Positions 31,089-43,471 of a stretch of DNA of 64,000 nucleotides are shown in pieces. Below the pieces are notes generated by a model that made no database searches, was not told the origin of the DNA, and saw nothing but the letters and a program-made list of their open reading frames with translations. The position numbers were made by a program, and so were the translations under genes. This DNA is from Tupaia tana. Taxonomy: Eukaryota > Chordata > Mammalia > Scandentia > Tupaiidae. Location: positions 11,073,378 to 11,137,377 of the forward strand of contig JAKSZU010000029.1 in the NCBI GenBank assembly GCA_026018925.1, given 5' to 3'. Every line of letters begins with the position of its first letter. The first letter of the stretch is position 1.

Positions 31089-32720
31089 TATTTGTATTTA
31101 TTTTCTTGAACGTGTTCACTCCAAAAGTAACATATCCTTAGGCATCCTGCTGTTATTCATCAGGGATGCATAAAACCATGAATGGCAACTCTCACAGGGA
31201 GTGAGCTTTCTCAAGGCAATGAGTCTCTCCCACCTAAAAAGAGGCAAATGGCTCTCCCCACCACACAAACATACACCCTCAAATGCAGAGTTGGCAAAGT
31301 GTATGCCTCATGTTTCTCTCAGTGCTATTCAAATTTCCTAAGGATTTGCTGGTAAGGAGTCTCTATTGGTTCCTCTCTGGAGAGAAATCCGGACAAGAGC
31401 AGTTTGGAAATTTGGGTAGAAATCAAATAAGGAGATCATTTCACCATGTGTAGTGTAGGTCCCCTGCCTGTGTCTTCTTTTCAGGTCCTTACACATGAAA
31501 ATCAGAGCATCCCCTACCTTTGAGACTCATTTGAAATACAAAATCATTGTCCCTCTATGCAAAATACATAGCATTCATGTAAAAAACTAGAATTTGTTAA
31601 ACTTGACCAAAGGGTTGAAAAGAAAGTGAATATGTATGTAATGGAACCTTATTGGACGGAGGTGGGCAAAAGTGCTCAAGTAAGACAGCGGGTGCTCTGG
31701 GAAGGGTTTTGATGAGATCAGGCTGCTGTGATTCAGTTATTTAGCATGAACTGATGTTGGGTCGACAATCTGGCCAAACAAGTCCCTCTTAATAGGCGTA
31801 CCCAAAACAATGAATCATCTCCCCCGGGCAATCCATCCTCTGACTCAGCACCTTCTTTTTAATTTAATTTAATTTTATATTTTATTTGTTTGCTTATTTT
31901 TGTTTTTTATTTTAATTTTTAATTAATTAATTAGCTTACATTCATTCACTGAGCATCGTCTCATCAAACACAATGTGATTTTCAATCCAAAATATACTGC
32001 TTAGTTGCTTAAACATACAGGTTATCATCAATGATTTTCCATTTCTAGTTTCATATATACATATGTATGTATATATACACTTTTCCCCTACTTCTCTCTC
32101 TGACATTTCCTACCCTCCTCCCACAATATATCACATGTCTACAGTTGTTTTTCATTCCTTTGTTTCTCCACATTTTATTGATTCATAAAATTTCTTAAGA
32201 AAGCAAATGTGTGGGGCAGTGTGTGCTTGAGTAGTTGGAAGGAGGATTTGCCAGTTGGGGTGTGGCATGGTGTATGTGTGTGGATGAGAACGAGGGAGGG
32301 GCTAAGCTGACAGGAGACACACAAACCTGCTGTGGGGTGAGGTGCTGGGGTCCACAGTGATGACTATGCCTAGGAGGTTTTCCAAGCCCTATCACCTTCA
32401 ACACTCAGGTTCAAAGTCAATTTCTTTCTATTAGGATCTTCACTAAAGAGATTTCCAGCATCTTTGGATTGGGCAGATTTTGAAGACCTAAGGAATTTGC
32501 CCAATTCTTCTTCTAAGGAAGTAAATAATTTCTTGCCTCTTCTCCTAGATTTCTCCTGCCAAGCAACCCCTCCTTTTCCTGACTCATATATAACCTGCAG
32601 AAGCGGTGGTGTGAAATTTCACCCATGTCACCTTGTTTATCCAAAATCCTCAGATCTAATAAGACATCCTTCCTTCACAAGGGTATTAATTTCCCCAAAA
32701 GACTAGTTGCCCCAGGAGTC
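31089..32720 (+). pseudogene. Array unit 1: dead PRR23-like copy (beta type)
   Basis: The upstream landmark lies at 31,173-31,240 and the promoter-proximal block at 31,740-31,855. Then, where the intact gene has its TATA box and exon 1, a truncated LINE-1 (31,861-32,190) is present and those parts are missing. Sequence resumes in intron 1 at 32,195 (GTGTGCTTGAGTAGTTGGAA, compare 38,532) and continues through the region of exon 2 without recognisable exons 2-4. The same lesion is shared by units at 46.7 and 49.9 kb. Confidence 0.75.
31861..32190 (-). repeat. Truncated LINE-1 3' UTR (beta unit lesion)
   Basis: Poly(A) side at left, then ACATTCATTCACTGAGCATC, GATTTTCCATTTCTAGTTTC and a pyrimidine tract, ending at CACATTTTATTGATTCATAA. 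No separate target duplication; the insertion came with a deletion. Confidence 0.8.
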
Positions 32721-32734
32721 ACATCCCTTACTCT

Positions 32735-33195
32735 TAAAAAATATATATATTTATTTATTTATTCCACTTGTTATTACTATTCTTATTTATTTATTTATTT
32801 ATTTGGAGAGGTTTTTGCTATAGGGCGCGTGCGCTCGCCAGACAGACAGAGAGAGACATAGAGACAGAAAGTGAGAAATCACTCCCCAGGGGGGATGGTC
32901 ACGCCGCAATCCCTTCACCTCCATTCTCCTCTCGGGATCTTGGGCACGCACGCACACGCGCCTGGCGTGAGTTTTAAGCCACCGGGTCTGGGACGCGAAC
33001 CGCGGTTGACTACGTGGGAGTCCAGTGACATAGCCATTACGCTAACTGCTGGTTCCCTACTATTCTTATTTTGACTGGAGAGAGACAGAAAGGGAAAGGG
33101 AAAAGGAGAGAGCAAGCCACTTGGTCCAGGACTGTATATGGTTGGCCATGTGGGAATCCAGCGTGTTTAATCACCAGGCCACCTACCAGCCTCTA
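32735..33195 (-). repeat. Short-form tRNA-SINE split by a young SINE
   Basis: Its two parts (32,735-32,788 and 33,072-33,195) are contiguous in the sister units at 48,490-48,668 and 51,440-51,612. Confidence 0.88.
32789..33057 (-). repeat. Long tRNA-SINE, young subfamily, nested
   Basis: Target duplication TACTATTCTTATTT at 32,775-32,788 and 33,058-33,071. B box GGTTCGCGTCC. Present only in this unit. Confidence 0.95.
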
Positions 33196-33224
33196 GATTC
33201 CTCTCTTACTGTTAAATACATACA

Positions 33225-33468
33225 TATATGTTTTTTTTTTTTTTTTAAAAAAAAAGGGCCTGAGCACTCACCAGAGACAGAAAATGAGAAATCACCCCTC
33301 AGAATATGGCCATGCCACAATCCCTTATCCTCCACTCTCCTTTCTGATTTTAGACATGAACGCACAAATGGTAGGACTGAGTTTGAAGCCTTTGAGTCCT
33401 GAAGCGTTACGTTGGTTGGCCATGTGGGAGTCCTAAGCCTTAACCTGTTCAGCACCTGCTGGATCCCA
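33225..33468 (-). repeat. Long tRNA-SINE, old, shared by beta units
   Basis: Equivalent copies lie at 48,676-48,925 and 51,625-51,885. Confidence 0.82.
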
Positions 33469-33469
33469 T

Positions 33470-34288
33470 GGAAACATCTTGATGGAGTTCCAATTGAAGA
33501 CTGTCTCTTACTCAGTTTCTATCTTTACTCTGGGAGTGCCAGTTGTGCGAAAACAAAATAAATTAACTAATAGCATGACCTGCTAGATGGAAACATACAA
33601 ACAATGAAGACAGGTTTCAACTGACTTATTGGTTATTCACATGAGAATACATTATTAGCAGGAAAATCTTCCTTTCTTTGAAGACCATTGTTCAAAAGAG
33701 ATATTAGAGACTATAGGTGGAAATAATAAATGGGAAATGAGCCTAATGAGCCAAGGTAGGGGACTGAATATCTCCCTTGATGTTGTTTTCTGGTAAGAAT
33801 AAACCTTGGCTGAATGGGACAAGGTGATTGTTTGGAGTCTTAAGTTTATTTAGGGGACCAACAGTTGATTTATTTCTGCATTTTTTTCCTGAGGAAGAGA
33901 ACTTCTGTCTCCATCTTCAAGTGTCTGGGAAAAAATTGGCACCTGTACACAGAGACTTTCATGTTGAGACCTCTTACAGTTGAGTCTGATAGTGTAGTAG
34001 GAAAGGATCAGACATTAAAAGAGAATGTTTAATAGAGTTCACCCAGGAGCCAAAGCAATCCTGCCCAAGCCAATAGACTTGATGTCGTGGATTTCTTATA
34101 TTATTTTCCGAAGGACACACTGACCCAAAAATGATTACACAATGACACAAAACAAGTATGAGTCTAATAGCACAAATAAAACAAATACCACAGAATGTAA
34201 CAAAATATGCTTATCCCAGTATGCTTAACTCACTTCAACATCTGCCACACATGCAATTTCCCAAAATAGCTGAATCAGTTATCCTCTG
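33470..34288 (+). other. Array unit block, non-coding
   Basis: Starts CATGGAAACATCTTGATGGA and ends near CAATTTCCCAAAATAGCTGA. Counterparts lie at 43,027-44,800, 48,926-49,745 and 51,880-52,700. No conserved reading frame among copies. Confidence 0.8.
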
Positions 34289-34304
34289 AAAGATTCTCCT
34301 TTTT

Positions 34305-35045
34305 AATGCTCAGTCAGAAAAGTGCTTGCACATCAATGTTTATTGCAGCATTATTCACAATTGCCAAGACATGGAACCAACCTAAATGTCCACAAACTGA
34401 TGAATGGATTGGAAGAGTGTGGCATATATACTCTATGGAATACTACTCAGCCATAAAAAATGACCAGACCCTGGCATTTGATAGAAAGTGGTCAGATATG
34501 GAGGATCAATTGCTGAGTGAAGTAAGCCAGGCTATGAATGAAAGATATTGTATGTATCCACTTAACATATACCAACTATCCACACTCTAAGGTAGAGAGT
34601 GAAATATCGGAGGACATAAAAGCAGTGAAAGTACTTATGAGAATAAGACAGTGTGGAATGGGGGGGTGAAGAGAAGAGGATAGAGAAAGATAGCAAGAGA
34701 ACAAGTAGAGAGGCAGGATGTTAGTGGGAAACAGAGATAGCTTATTACCTGTTGATGACATGTAAAGTATTCTCAACTGGATTGGTCTGAGAAGTATTTC
34801 ATGATGGGTAAAGGCTTTTTACAAGCAAAATGAGAAATAGTGATTGACTGGTTAAAAAATAATTGGAATAATAATAATAATGATTGGAAAAAATGAAAAG
34901 ATATTGAATGATGAAGTGGGGAGATTAATGTCTCTGTATTGACTGACATGCATGGCATTCCCTTTTGAAAAAGCAATGTAATACACTGTAAAGTTATATG
35001 TAATCCAATGTAATAGAAACAAGATTAGGATGCTAATAAAAAAAT
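34305..35045 (+). repeat. 5'-truncated LINE-1 with ORF2 C-terminus
   Basis: Perfect 16-bp duplication AAAGATTCTCCTTTTT (34,289-34,304 and 35,046-35,061). From 34,327 it encodes the end of ORF2p: MFIAALFTIAKTWNQPKCP, then WHIYSMEYYSAIKN, with a stop at 34,588-34,590, followed by 3' UTR and an A-rich tail. Human ORF2p has MFIAALFTIAKTWNQPKCP and WHIYTMEYYAAIKN. Sister units at 49,750 and 52,700 show the empty site. Confidence 0.95.
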
Positions 35046-35149
35046 AAAGATTCTCCTTTTTACTGGTGGGCAGGCTGAAGCATGTTTGGCTTCTGACCCT
35101 GGGGAACTCCTCTTTTTTAAAAAATATGAATATGACTTTCAATGAAAAT

Positions 35150-35740
35150 TAAATTTTATATAAATAGGGAAATACATATCAAACTTGTCTCATTTATTAC
35201 AATGGCTACAGAAATAAAAATAATTCAGAATAACAAATTTTAGTGAGAATATAAATAATATCAGCCCCCATTCAATTTGACAGGCTTTCAAAATATTTGT
35301 CACACTAAGAAACAATTTGACTGGCAGTTTCTTATAAATTTAAATGTATAGTTACCATAACATATAGCAATTCTACTTCTAGTTTTCTATTGGCAAAAAA
35401 TAAGAACATGTATGCACATGAAAGCCATTCTTACATATTCATAGCAGCCTTACTCATATTCATCATTAAATAGCCTTTAAGATAATGAAAAAACACAAAT
35501 TCCAACTAAGACAAATAGATAGACAAATGAGGTAATTCAATACATGAAATGGTGTTTGGAAATACAAAGTAATGGTATTGACCTATTTGTACATGAAAAA
35601 ACATGGATGAATCTTGATAAAACCGCACCTAAATGAAGGAAGCCAGTTACAAATAACCACCAATGAAGCTCAGTAAACTCTTGTCTCTTGAGATGATGGC
35701 GTTATGGGTCTGACCTGGAAATGGGACACATTTATTTATA
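35150..35740 (+). repeat. Old LINE-1 3' fragment, shared by units
   Basis: CTTCTAGTTTTCTATTGGCA..GCACATGAAAGCCATTCTTA..TTCATAGCAGCCTTACTCAT..AACATGGATGAATCTTGATA follows ORF2 3' ends of ancient LINE-1. The copy at 52,800-53,340 is the duplicated counterpart. Confidence 0.7.
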
Positions 35741-35961
35741 ATTAATTAATTTGTTAAACGAGAGTGTGGGCTAGATGTAGAAATGCAGAAAATATGGATG
35801 CCAATTAAATGAGGGGAATGATAGATCAATTTGATGAGATTGAAGAAGGACTTGGAGACAGATGTAGTCCTGGTAAAGTTAGAACATATCCACAGAATTT
35901 TCCAGTTATATAAATAAGAAAGTAGAATATAGCTACGGAGGAATGAACTGAGTGTCTTTAC

Positions 35962-36227
35962 ATTTTTAATTTTTTTGAAGATATATTTGCTATAGGTCAT
36001 GTTTGCTTGCTAGAAACAGAGAGAGACAGAGAGACAGAAAACGAGAAAACACCGCCCTTAGAAAAGATGGCTAAGCTGCAGTCCCTTCCCCTTCATTCTC
36101 CTTCTGGGATCTTGGGCATGCATGCACATGAGCTCGGCATGAGTTTGAAGCCACCAGGTCCGGGATTGAACAGCGCCTGGTCATATGGGAGTTCAATGAC
36201 TTAACTGCTATGCTATCTGCTTGTCCC
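35962..36227 (-). repeat. Long tRNA-SINE
   Basis: Follows GAACTGAGTGTC, the counterpart of GAATTGAGGGTC in other units. Confidence 0.85.
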
Positions 36228-36828
36228 AGAGGAACTTTTCATTTTATTTTGTAATATGGATGTAATATTTTGTAATATGCCTGATTCTATATTTATAAAA
36301 AGATTGAGACCAGTGCATTGCTTGTAAATGCACCCTTGCAACAATATTTCCTGAGACATACAAGACTCAGGATCTTCTCTCCTGTTGAATATACACAGGA
36401 AAAAATATATTTTATTTGATACAACAAAACAGGATCACAACACATCGTTCCATAGCATGATTGCCTTCTGGTGTGGTTAAATATTTTTGTGGCTCTCATC
36501 AGCTTTGGACATTGTCTATTGGAAAATACCTGCACAAGTTTTGGTCTGTAATGTTTGAGTCTGATTATTTTTATTTTTGTCATATTCTTTCAACAATGAA
36601 CTGGACTTTTTGCACCAAGTTTGCTAAATACTATTAGAGCCATCTATGCATGTATATTTGAGGTATGTGTGACAGTTTACAGATAATATCTGTTCAAATA
36701 TATCAGTTGGTCATATTGTACACCCACTCTATGCCCGATTTATATTAACTTAGAAAATTCATCTTCATCATAAGTAGATAAAGGAACGTTTCTTCATATT
36801 TTCTTCTTATCTTATATTAGTGTTTCTT

Positions 36829-37115
36829 TTTCTTTTTCTTTCTTTCTTTTTTTTTTTTTTTTTTTTTGAGAGGTTTTTGCTATAGGGCACGTGCGCTTGC
36901 CAAACAGAGAGAGACAGAGAGACAGAAAGCGAGAAATCACCCCCCAGGGGGGATGGCCACGCCGCAATCCCTTCTCCTCCATTCTCCTCTCGGGATCTTG
37001 GGCACGCACGCACATGTGCCCGGTGTGAGTTTAAGCCACTGGGTCCAGGATGCGAACTGCAGTCGACTACGTGGGAGTCCAGCGACATAGCCACTACGCT
37101 AACTGCTGGTCCCAC
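36829..37115 (-). repeat. Long tRNA-SINE, young subfamily
   Basis: Target duplication ATTAGTGTTTCTT at 36,816-36,828 and 37,116-37,128. Unit-specific. Confidence 0.94.
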
Positions 37116-38224
37116 ATTAGTGTTTCTTAACGCTACCTTTGTATCACACAGATCCCTTCTCTCAAAATAGTCATTATTTCTCTCTTCTCTGAGACATTCT
37201 CTTGCATTCAAGAATATCTATATCCTTTTGACAAGCATGAATCCGTCCATGGGATGAAATTGTAATGTTACTTAGTTCTCCCTCCACAATGTGTCTGTCT
37301 CTCCCTACATATAGTCGACCATAGCTGATAAAGGTAAATTTTCATATGCCCATGACTTGTCACTTTAGATGTACAGTGCCCTTGGAAGCGCAAAGATAGA
37401 GAAAAGGGATGGAAAGCAGCTCACCCGTTACTCTGATGGGGATTGATTTAGTAAAATATTCAACAATGTTAACAAACTGCATGCCATCTATTTGTGTTTA
37501 CTTTCTTGGGTGTGCTGGTTCAAAAATTAATATGTCCTTAGGCATTTCACTTTGCTTCCTTTCATCCGGATGCACAAAATCACAAATGGCAACACCCACA
37601 GGAAATGGGCTTTCTCAAGGCAATTAGTCTCTCCCAGGCAAAAAGAGACACTGACTCTCCCCACCCCCCTAACTCGCACTCTGCAAATCCGTGTGCCTCA
37701 CGGTTCCCTCAGTGCTCCTCCAAGGAGTTTTTCCAGGTTTCTTTGTGATAAAAAGCTGGACCTGACCAGTTTGGACAATCGGGTGGAAACCAAATACAAA
37801 GATCCCATCTCAATGTATGTTCATGTCCTCTGGCTGTCTTAGCAGTTTCTTATGTGTGAATAACATTCCTTCTCCTTCCCCATAAGACTCACTGGAAATA
37901 CCAGATCATTGTCCCTCTGTGCAAAATGACACTGCACTCACGTGGACAACAATTTGTTACACTGGACGAACATGATCTAAAACAAAATGAGTATAAATGT
38001 AATGGAGCCCATTGTAGAATGGAATGTGAAGAAGTATGCAAGTGGGAAAGTAGGTGTTCTGGAAAGGATTCTGATGAGATGAGGTGGTTTCAAATTCAAT
38101 TGCTCTGGATGGACTAATTTCATCTCCAACATCTCAGGAGGCAAGGCCCTCCTAACTGGCATACCCAAAAGTACCAATCATCTTACTCTAGGCTGACATA
38201 CCCCCTGACTCCGCCCGATACAAA

Positions 38225-38236
38225 ATTATATAAAGG
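38225..38236 (+). promoter_or_regulatory. TATA box of the PRR23-like gene
   Basis: ATTATATAAAGG lies about 225 bp before the start codon, inside a GC-richer block that is preserved in the unit at 58.8 kb. There the motif has changed to TTATATCATGG. A start of transcription near 38,258 is inferred. Confidence 0.6.
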
Positions 38237-38454
38237 AATGTCGGCCCTGGGGCTGACATTGCCAGAGCAGGTTCCTGCTGAGTAAGCCACGGGCAATAGC
38301 TTTGTGACAGGAAACTCTGGGTGTGGCCAACTTTCAGGCTGTCACCATTTTCTCACAAGAAGGAAAGAATCAGGGGATCCAGCTTTGTTTATTTCCCTGC
38401 CGTGGGCCATCGACTGGGGTTTGCAGACACTGAGAAGCCCAGTAAACCATCACC

Positions 38455-39993
38455 ATGTACGGTTTTCGGCGCCCAAGGAGCCCCAGCAGTTTCCTCCTAG
38501 ACCAGATGGATGGAAAAACAGGAAACAGCAGGTGTGTTGAGGGAGCATGTGCTCGGGAGGCTGAAAGGAGGACTTGTCTGTGGATGGTGTGTAGGTGGAT
38601 GAGTTAGGGAGGGCTGAGGTGAGAGGGACTTCAGTTTGAGGGAAATATGGAAACACTGACGGGACTTTGAACCTACACCTAGGGGGTTTTCAAAACCTAA
38701 TCAGCCCAGAGACTCAGGGTCAAAGTAAATTTCTATGTTCTGCTCCTCCTCAAAGCAGTCTGACTGGGTGTCTCTCTATCTTCCAGATCAAACTACCAAT
38801 CAAATGCCACGAAACGTTGTAAAGTGGAGCAAGTTCCTGGAACAGGTGAGGTGCTTTCTCTTCTGTTGTGCTGCGTCTTCTACTGGGGACCCTGGGTCAG
38901 TTGAAATCATGAGGGAAATAGATGATTTGTTTCCATGTGTGGGGTTTCCCTCGATACTGATGGGCAGGTATTCCAGGGCAGATGTGTGCTGGCCTTGGAC
39001 ATTTGCAGGTCAACCCTTCCAACCAAATGGGAGTCCCTTGATTCTACATTCACCTGCACTCCCTCCTGTCCCCATAGGTGTGCAACCAGAAAGGATTCAC
39101 GAACGTCCAGACTCTGATCATCGACTGCCCCAGGAACCTCCCCAGGTGAGTATGTCCTCAGAGGGTATTGAGTTAGATATGGGTACCTACATTCTAGGTC
39201 ACAAGCATTGTCCAGGAGATGAGCTTTGGAATGGGGGCTGGTTGTAGTGCTATTTCTGGGAGACCATGCTGAATTGGGGATGGGAGCTGAGAACTCACCT
39301 GTAGCAAGCCCCACTGTCCATTGAGAAGTCTCTTTGAGATACTGAGCCCTGCTTTCTCTTCCCCAGGTTGGGCAGAATCCCCAAGCCCAGATGATTGTGG
39401 TGGTCTTGGAAGCAGCCATGGTACTGAAGCTGCGCCTGGGGGCTGAAGTCCTTGTACTGGATCCGAAGAGGGCGCTGCAGCTCACGCTGAATGATGTTCT
39501 CGTCGTGGTAGTTACCGAGTATATCCTCAGGTCATCGCAGGGCCTCAGATTTCCTACCAAGGCCCGCTGGCTGCTGCTCAATGATCCTGAGATCACCTGG
39601 GCGGTCGATCTTGAAGACGGATCTTTGACATTTCAGGGTGCAAAGAACATATGGGGTCCACAAACAGAAGAGGAAGGAGAGGCTTCCCAAGGTCACCAGC
39701 TCATGACGGGCTCCCAAGCTAAACAGGAGAATGGGATCAGGCTCTCTACAGCTAATATCCTCTTCCTCACAGCTCGACCAAGAGTCACTAGCCCCAGAGG
39801 CATTCCCCCGGTGCAAAAGCCTAGCCCCAGGTATCGCCCTCTGCCTGAAGAGTTCAGCTTGAATCTCCATGGCCTGCAGCCCCTTCCAGGCTCTGCCCTC
39901 AGACCTCTGCCTCCCTCTCCCAGCCCAGGACCCAGAACGTGCCACAAAGTTGGGACCCATCCTCCTAGCAAGGCCCGAAGGCGGCTTTTCTAA
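38455..39993 (+). CDS. PRR23-like: PRR23-like proline-rich protein, four exons, 276 aa
   Basis: Exons 38,455-38,531, 38,787-38,845, 39,078-39,145 and 39,367-39,993 (831 nt with stop); all introns GT..AG. The start ATG has Kozak context ATCACCATGT. The N-terminus MYGFRRPRSPSS and, across exon 2, ATKRCKVEQVPG parallel PRR23 (RPRSPS; AKRLRLEEPAG). Exon 4 holds the conserved hydrophobic core MIVVVLEAAMVLKLRLGAEV (77-96) and LVLDP, matching PRR23 IVVLAAGCALRVPLDDVDLV and LEP. The C-terminus LRPLPPSPSPGP and PPSKARRRLF (246-276) is the family signature (LQPLPPSPSPGP, CKVRRRLFQE). Human PRR23A-C are about 262-266 aa, so length fits. The PRR23 function is unknown; no enzyme motif, signal peptide or membrane segment is seen. 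As I recall, human PRR23A-C have a single coding exon, so the split structure is notable. It is the only unit of the array with an open copy. Confidence 0.82.
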
Positions 39994-40646
39994 TATGGAT
40001 AGAACACAACTTGAATTTACTGCTCTTATTGCAAAATGGTTCCATTTCAAAAAGGAACACTCACGTCTGATGAGCTATCTCCCTTGAAGATTGCTCCTAC
40101 AGTGGGTGGAAACCCCTGCTGCAGAACCTAGGGGAGTGGACAAAAACTTTTCTCTCACCCACACCGTTCCCGTGCCACAGATCAATGAGAGAAGCAAGTG
40201 CAAACCCACAGTAGGGGGGGGGGGGAGGCTGTATTTGCAGGTGTCTTGGACCTCAAGAGAGTGACAGCCAAGAGAAAAACAGAGGTCTCATATATCTAAT
40301 GGTAAACACAGACCTGTTAAGACGTAACAGGTGTTGGTGTTGAACAGACACTTCCCCAGCTGGAAACTATACACGTGGTTGATATTTGTTCATCATGTCT
40401 CCACCGGAGAATATGTAAAACATCAACCCTGTGGCACACCACATGGACAGGAGAACAGGCACCTGAGAATGACTGACCACCTCAAAAGTGTCAGAAAATG
40501 TGCAGCAGCTACAAGTCTCATGCATTGCCTTGGAAATGCACAATGGAACAGCCAATCCAGGAAGCCATCTCCTTCTTGCTTGATAGGAAATGCACACTTC
40601 ACAACTAACCCCACTGTCCATTATGAGATCTAGAGAGGTCTGGAAA

Positions 40647-40652
40647 AATAAA
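40647..40652 (+). terminator. Candidate polyadenylation signal (proximal)
   Basis: AATAAA 654 nt after the stop codon. Confidence 0.4.
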
Positions 40653-41108
40653 AATTTAGCTGAGAGAAACACTGATGGCAAAGGACATCAGCAGCAGCTC
40701 CATTCATAATCTGTCAAGTGTGGTGAGACTCAGTATCCTTTGGCAAATAATAGATATAGACGTGGCGCTACCTGATCAGCGGTGAAATGCAGCTATGTGG
40801 GGTTAAATTTGGATTTGTAAATGTCAGATCTATGAGCTGAGGGGACTTTAAGTTCTTGGAACATTGTAACATATGTTCTAATCACTGAAATGTATGTCTT
40901 TAATCTAGAGCCTGTAACTCTTGTGAAATCTACATGCAAGCCATGTGCATATAATGCAGATGATCTTTGATGGAGACATTCCTGGTCATTTTGAGACGTA
41001 CACTGACTGGACTTATAAGCTAACAGTGAGGCTTGGGTCAGAAGGTAGTCTTTCTATTACTGGAATGTGAGTTATATTTTTAGTATAATATCTTTCTTAC
41101 ACGGGTGA

Positions 41109-41114
41109 AATAAA
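41109..41114 (+). terminator. Candidate polyadenylation signal (distal, shared by units)
   Basis: AATAAA in GGGTGAAATAAAA. The same motif and context occurs in the sister copy at about 60,941, and the next unit starts about 35 bp later, so this likely marks the ancestral gene end. Confidence 0.55.
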
Positions 41115-41144
41115 AGTGTTACAGACAGACTGTCATCCCTTTGT

Positions 41145-42740
41145 GTTTACTTTTTTGAATGTCTTGGCTCAAATAAATATTTCATCCAGTATGCCATTCT
41201 CTTTCTGATTCTCACTGATGCACCAAGTCACTAATGGCCATGCACCCTAGAAGTGCACTTTCTTAAGGATATGAGCTTCTTCTGTTCTACCAGAGGCAGT
41301 GATGAATTCCCCTTTGAGTTGTCTCTCCCAAATACACACAAACACAGAATCACACAGCCATAACTGAGTGTCTACAAATCCAGTCATGACTAGGCCCTCC
41401 TCTTAGTTCTCCAAATGCTTCTCAACTATCATAAGGATTTGGCAGTCCGGAGTCTTTTGTGGCTCCTCCTCAGGCAGGAAACCAGGGGTGATGAGCTTCA
41501 ATTATTGAATCATAAATGACATACACACATTCCATCACTGTGTTATGTTTCTGTCTTCTCAGTATCATTCACAGGTTATTGGTCTTCTTAGTAATTTCTT
41601 ACACCTGGGAAACATACCAAACCCTTTCTATGAGAATCATTTTAAGCGTCAACTAGTTGTTCCTATGCAAAAGTATATAATACTCACATGAACCAAGACA
41701 ATTCCTTAGATTGGACACATTTGGTCTATAAAAGAGAGAGTATCAGTATAGGGGAATCCTTCATAAATTGGGACTTACAGTAGTACACTGTCAGAAACCA
41801 GGTTCTCTAGGAAGGATTCAGATATCATGAATAATTTATTTTTCATTGATGGAGTGCTTTTAGCTCACTATCGGACTCTGGAAAGCCCCTTCAAGTTAGC
41901 ATACTAGCAAAAAGCAATCACTTCATTTCTGGCAGACCCATCCCATGGTTATTCCCCTTTCTTCAGCCTGGAGGAGATGACAATGGCAGAGCTGGTTCCA
42001 CATGGGCTGGGTACCATCTCTACCATGTGAAGCTCTATGTTTGAACAGCTTTAGGACCAATTCCTGTCCTCCAGAAAAGGAAAGAATCAGGAACTCAATT
42101 GGCCCTCTTTGCCTGTAATAGTCCATGGATTGTAGTTGCTTGACACAGAAAAGTCCAGAGAACATTCACCAAGTGTGGTCTTGGGCATCCAAAGTGTCTA
42201 GTGATCTCCTGACAGAAGGGGAAGGATGTAAATAGTGGTGATACCAGGTGTGTTTGGGCAGTGTGTTCTTGTGTGACTGGGAGGAGGATTTTCCTGTTGG
42301 GGTGTGGTGCAGTGTGTGTAGATGAGAGTGAGGGAGGGACTAAAGTGAGCAGTGACACTCTGACCTGTTGTAGGGTTAGATGTTAAGCCCACAACGATCA
42401 CCATACCTAGGGTGATATCCAAGCCTCATCAGCTCCAACACTCAGCTTCAAAGTCAAATTTCTATTCTTCTGATCTTTGTAAAAGAGGTCTCTTGCGAAT
42501 TCGAATTGGGCAGCTGTTGAAGAAGATCTTAGGATTTCATAATCTCCCCCCATAAGAAAGCATACAATTCCCTTCAATTTCTCCTGGGTTTCTTCTGCCA
42601 GGCCAGTACACCCCTGGCTTCCACTTATATCTGAGTTTTGTAAACAGTAGTATGAAATTTCTTCCATGTTATTTTGTTTATCCAAAATTCTAAGGTCCTG
42701 TAGGAGATCCCTCTTACATAATGGGATTAGTTCCTGGAAG
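41145..42740 (+). pseudogene. Array unit 3: decayed PRR23-like copy (gamma type)
   Basis: The upstream landmark is recognisable at 41,235-41,290. A remnant of exon 1 lies near 42,187-42,250: TTGGGCATCCAAAGTGTCTA where the intact gene has the ATG and GCCCAAGGAGCCCC, ending GGTGATACCAG before GTGTGTTTGG. The start codon is gone and exons 2-4 are not recognisable. Intron 1 sequence is kept to about 42,470; beyond it the unit resembles the beta units. Confidence 0.7.
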
Positions 42741-42776
42741 AGCTAGCTAATTTTCCCTGTAGTTATCTTCTCTATT

Positions 42777-43028
42777 TTATATTAGACTTTTTCTATAGGA
42801 TGTGTGCCCTCACCAGAGATAGCAAGATGTATTGGCTGAAGTCACTCCCTCCCACACCCCGGGGGATGGCCATGCAGCAATCCCTTCTCCTCAATTCTCT
42901 TCTTGAAATTTTGGACACAGAGCAGACAAGTTTTAGGCATGAGATTTAGGCACATGTGTCCAGGATTGGGATTGCCTTTAGTCATGTGTGAGTCTAGTGC
43001 CTTAACCATGATGCCACCTGCTGGCTCC
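42777..43028 (-). repeat. Long tRNA-SINE, old
   Basis: C/G tract with CACACCCCGGGGG; head diverged. Confidence 0.8.
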
Positions 43029-43471
43029 ATGGAAACATCTTGATGGAGTTCCAAGTCCACCTCTTACTCAGTTCCTAACTTAACCCTTAGAGTGCCAGTA
43101 CTGCAAAAGTAGACTATATTTGCTAATAGAATGACCTTCTAGAATGGAGGCATGTAAAAATAAAATGAGAAAAATCATGTTGGATTTCTACTTTAATTCA
43201 TCTTACTTAACATGTCTAAATTTATTGCTTCTATGATCAGATGTTTCATAAGAGAATGATACTCGATCACTCTTAATGTGTGCTACTTAAAAAAAATTTG
43301 CTATGTGCTGTGTCCGAAGCATCATGGTTTTTAGCATGTGAACACAGTTGTCTCTCTTGTTGAAGGGACAGAAAGAAATTTCCTGGAATTATTAAGATGT
43401 TTCAATAGTTGGAAGAGCCTAGGTATCTAAGAAAGACAGGCTCAACAATCCTAGACTTTGAATGAAAAAAA

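Noticed and set aside
38907-39596. 229-codon antisense frame across PRR23-like exons 3 and 4
   Set aside because: It overlaps an exonic sequence with family support on the other strand and crosses introns; its sequence resembles nothing.
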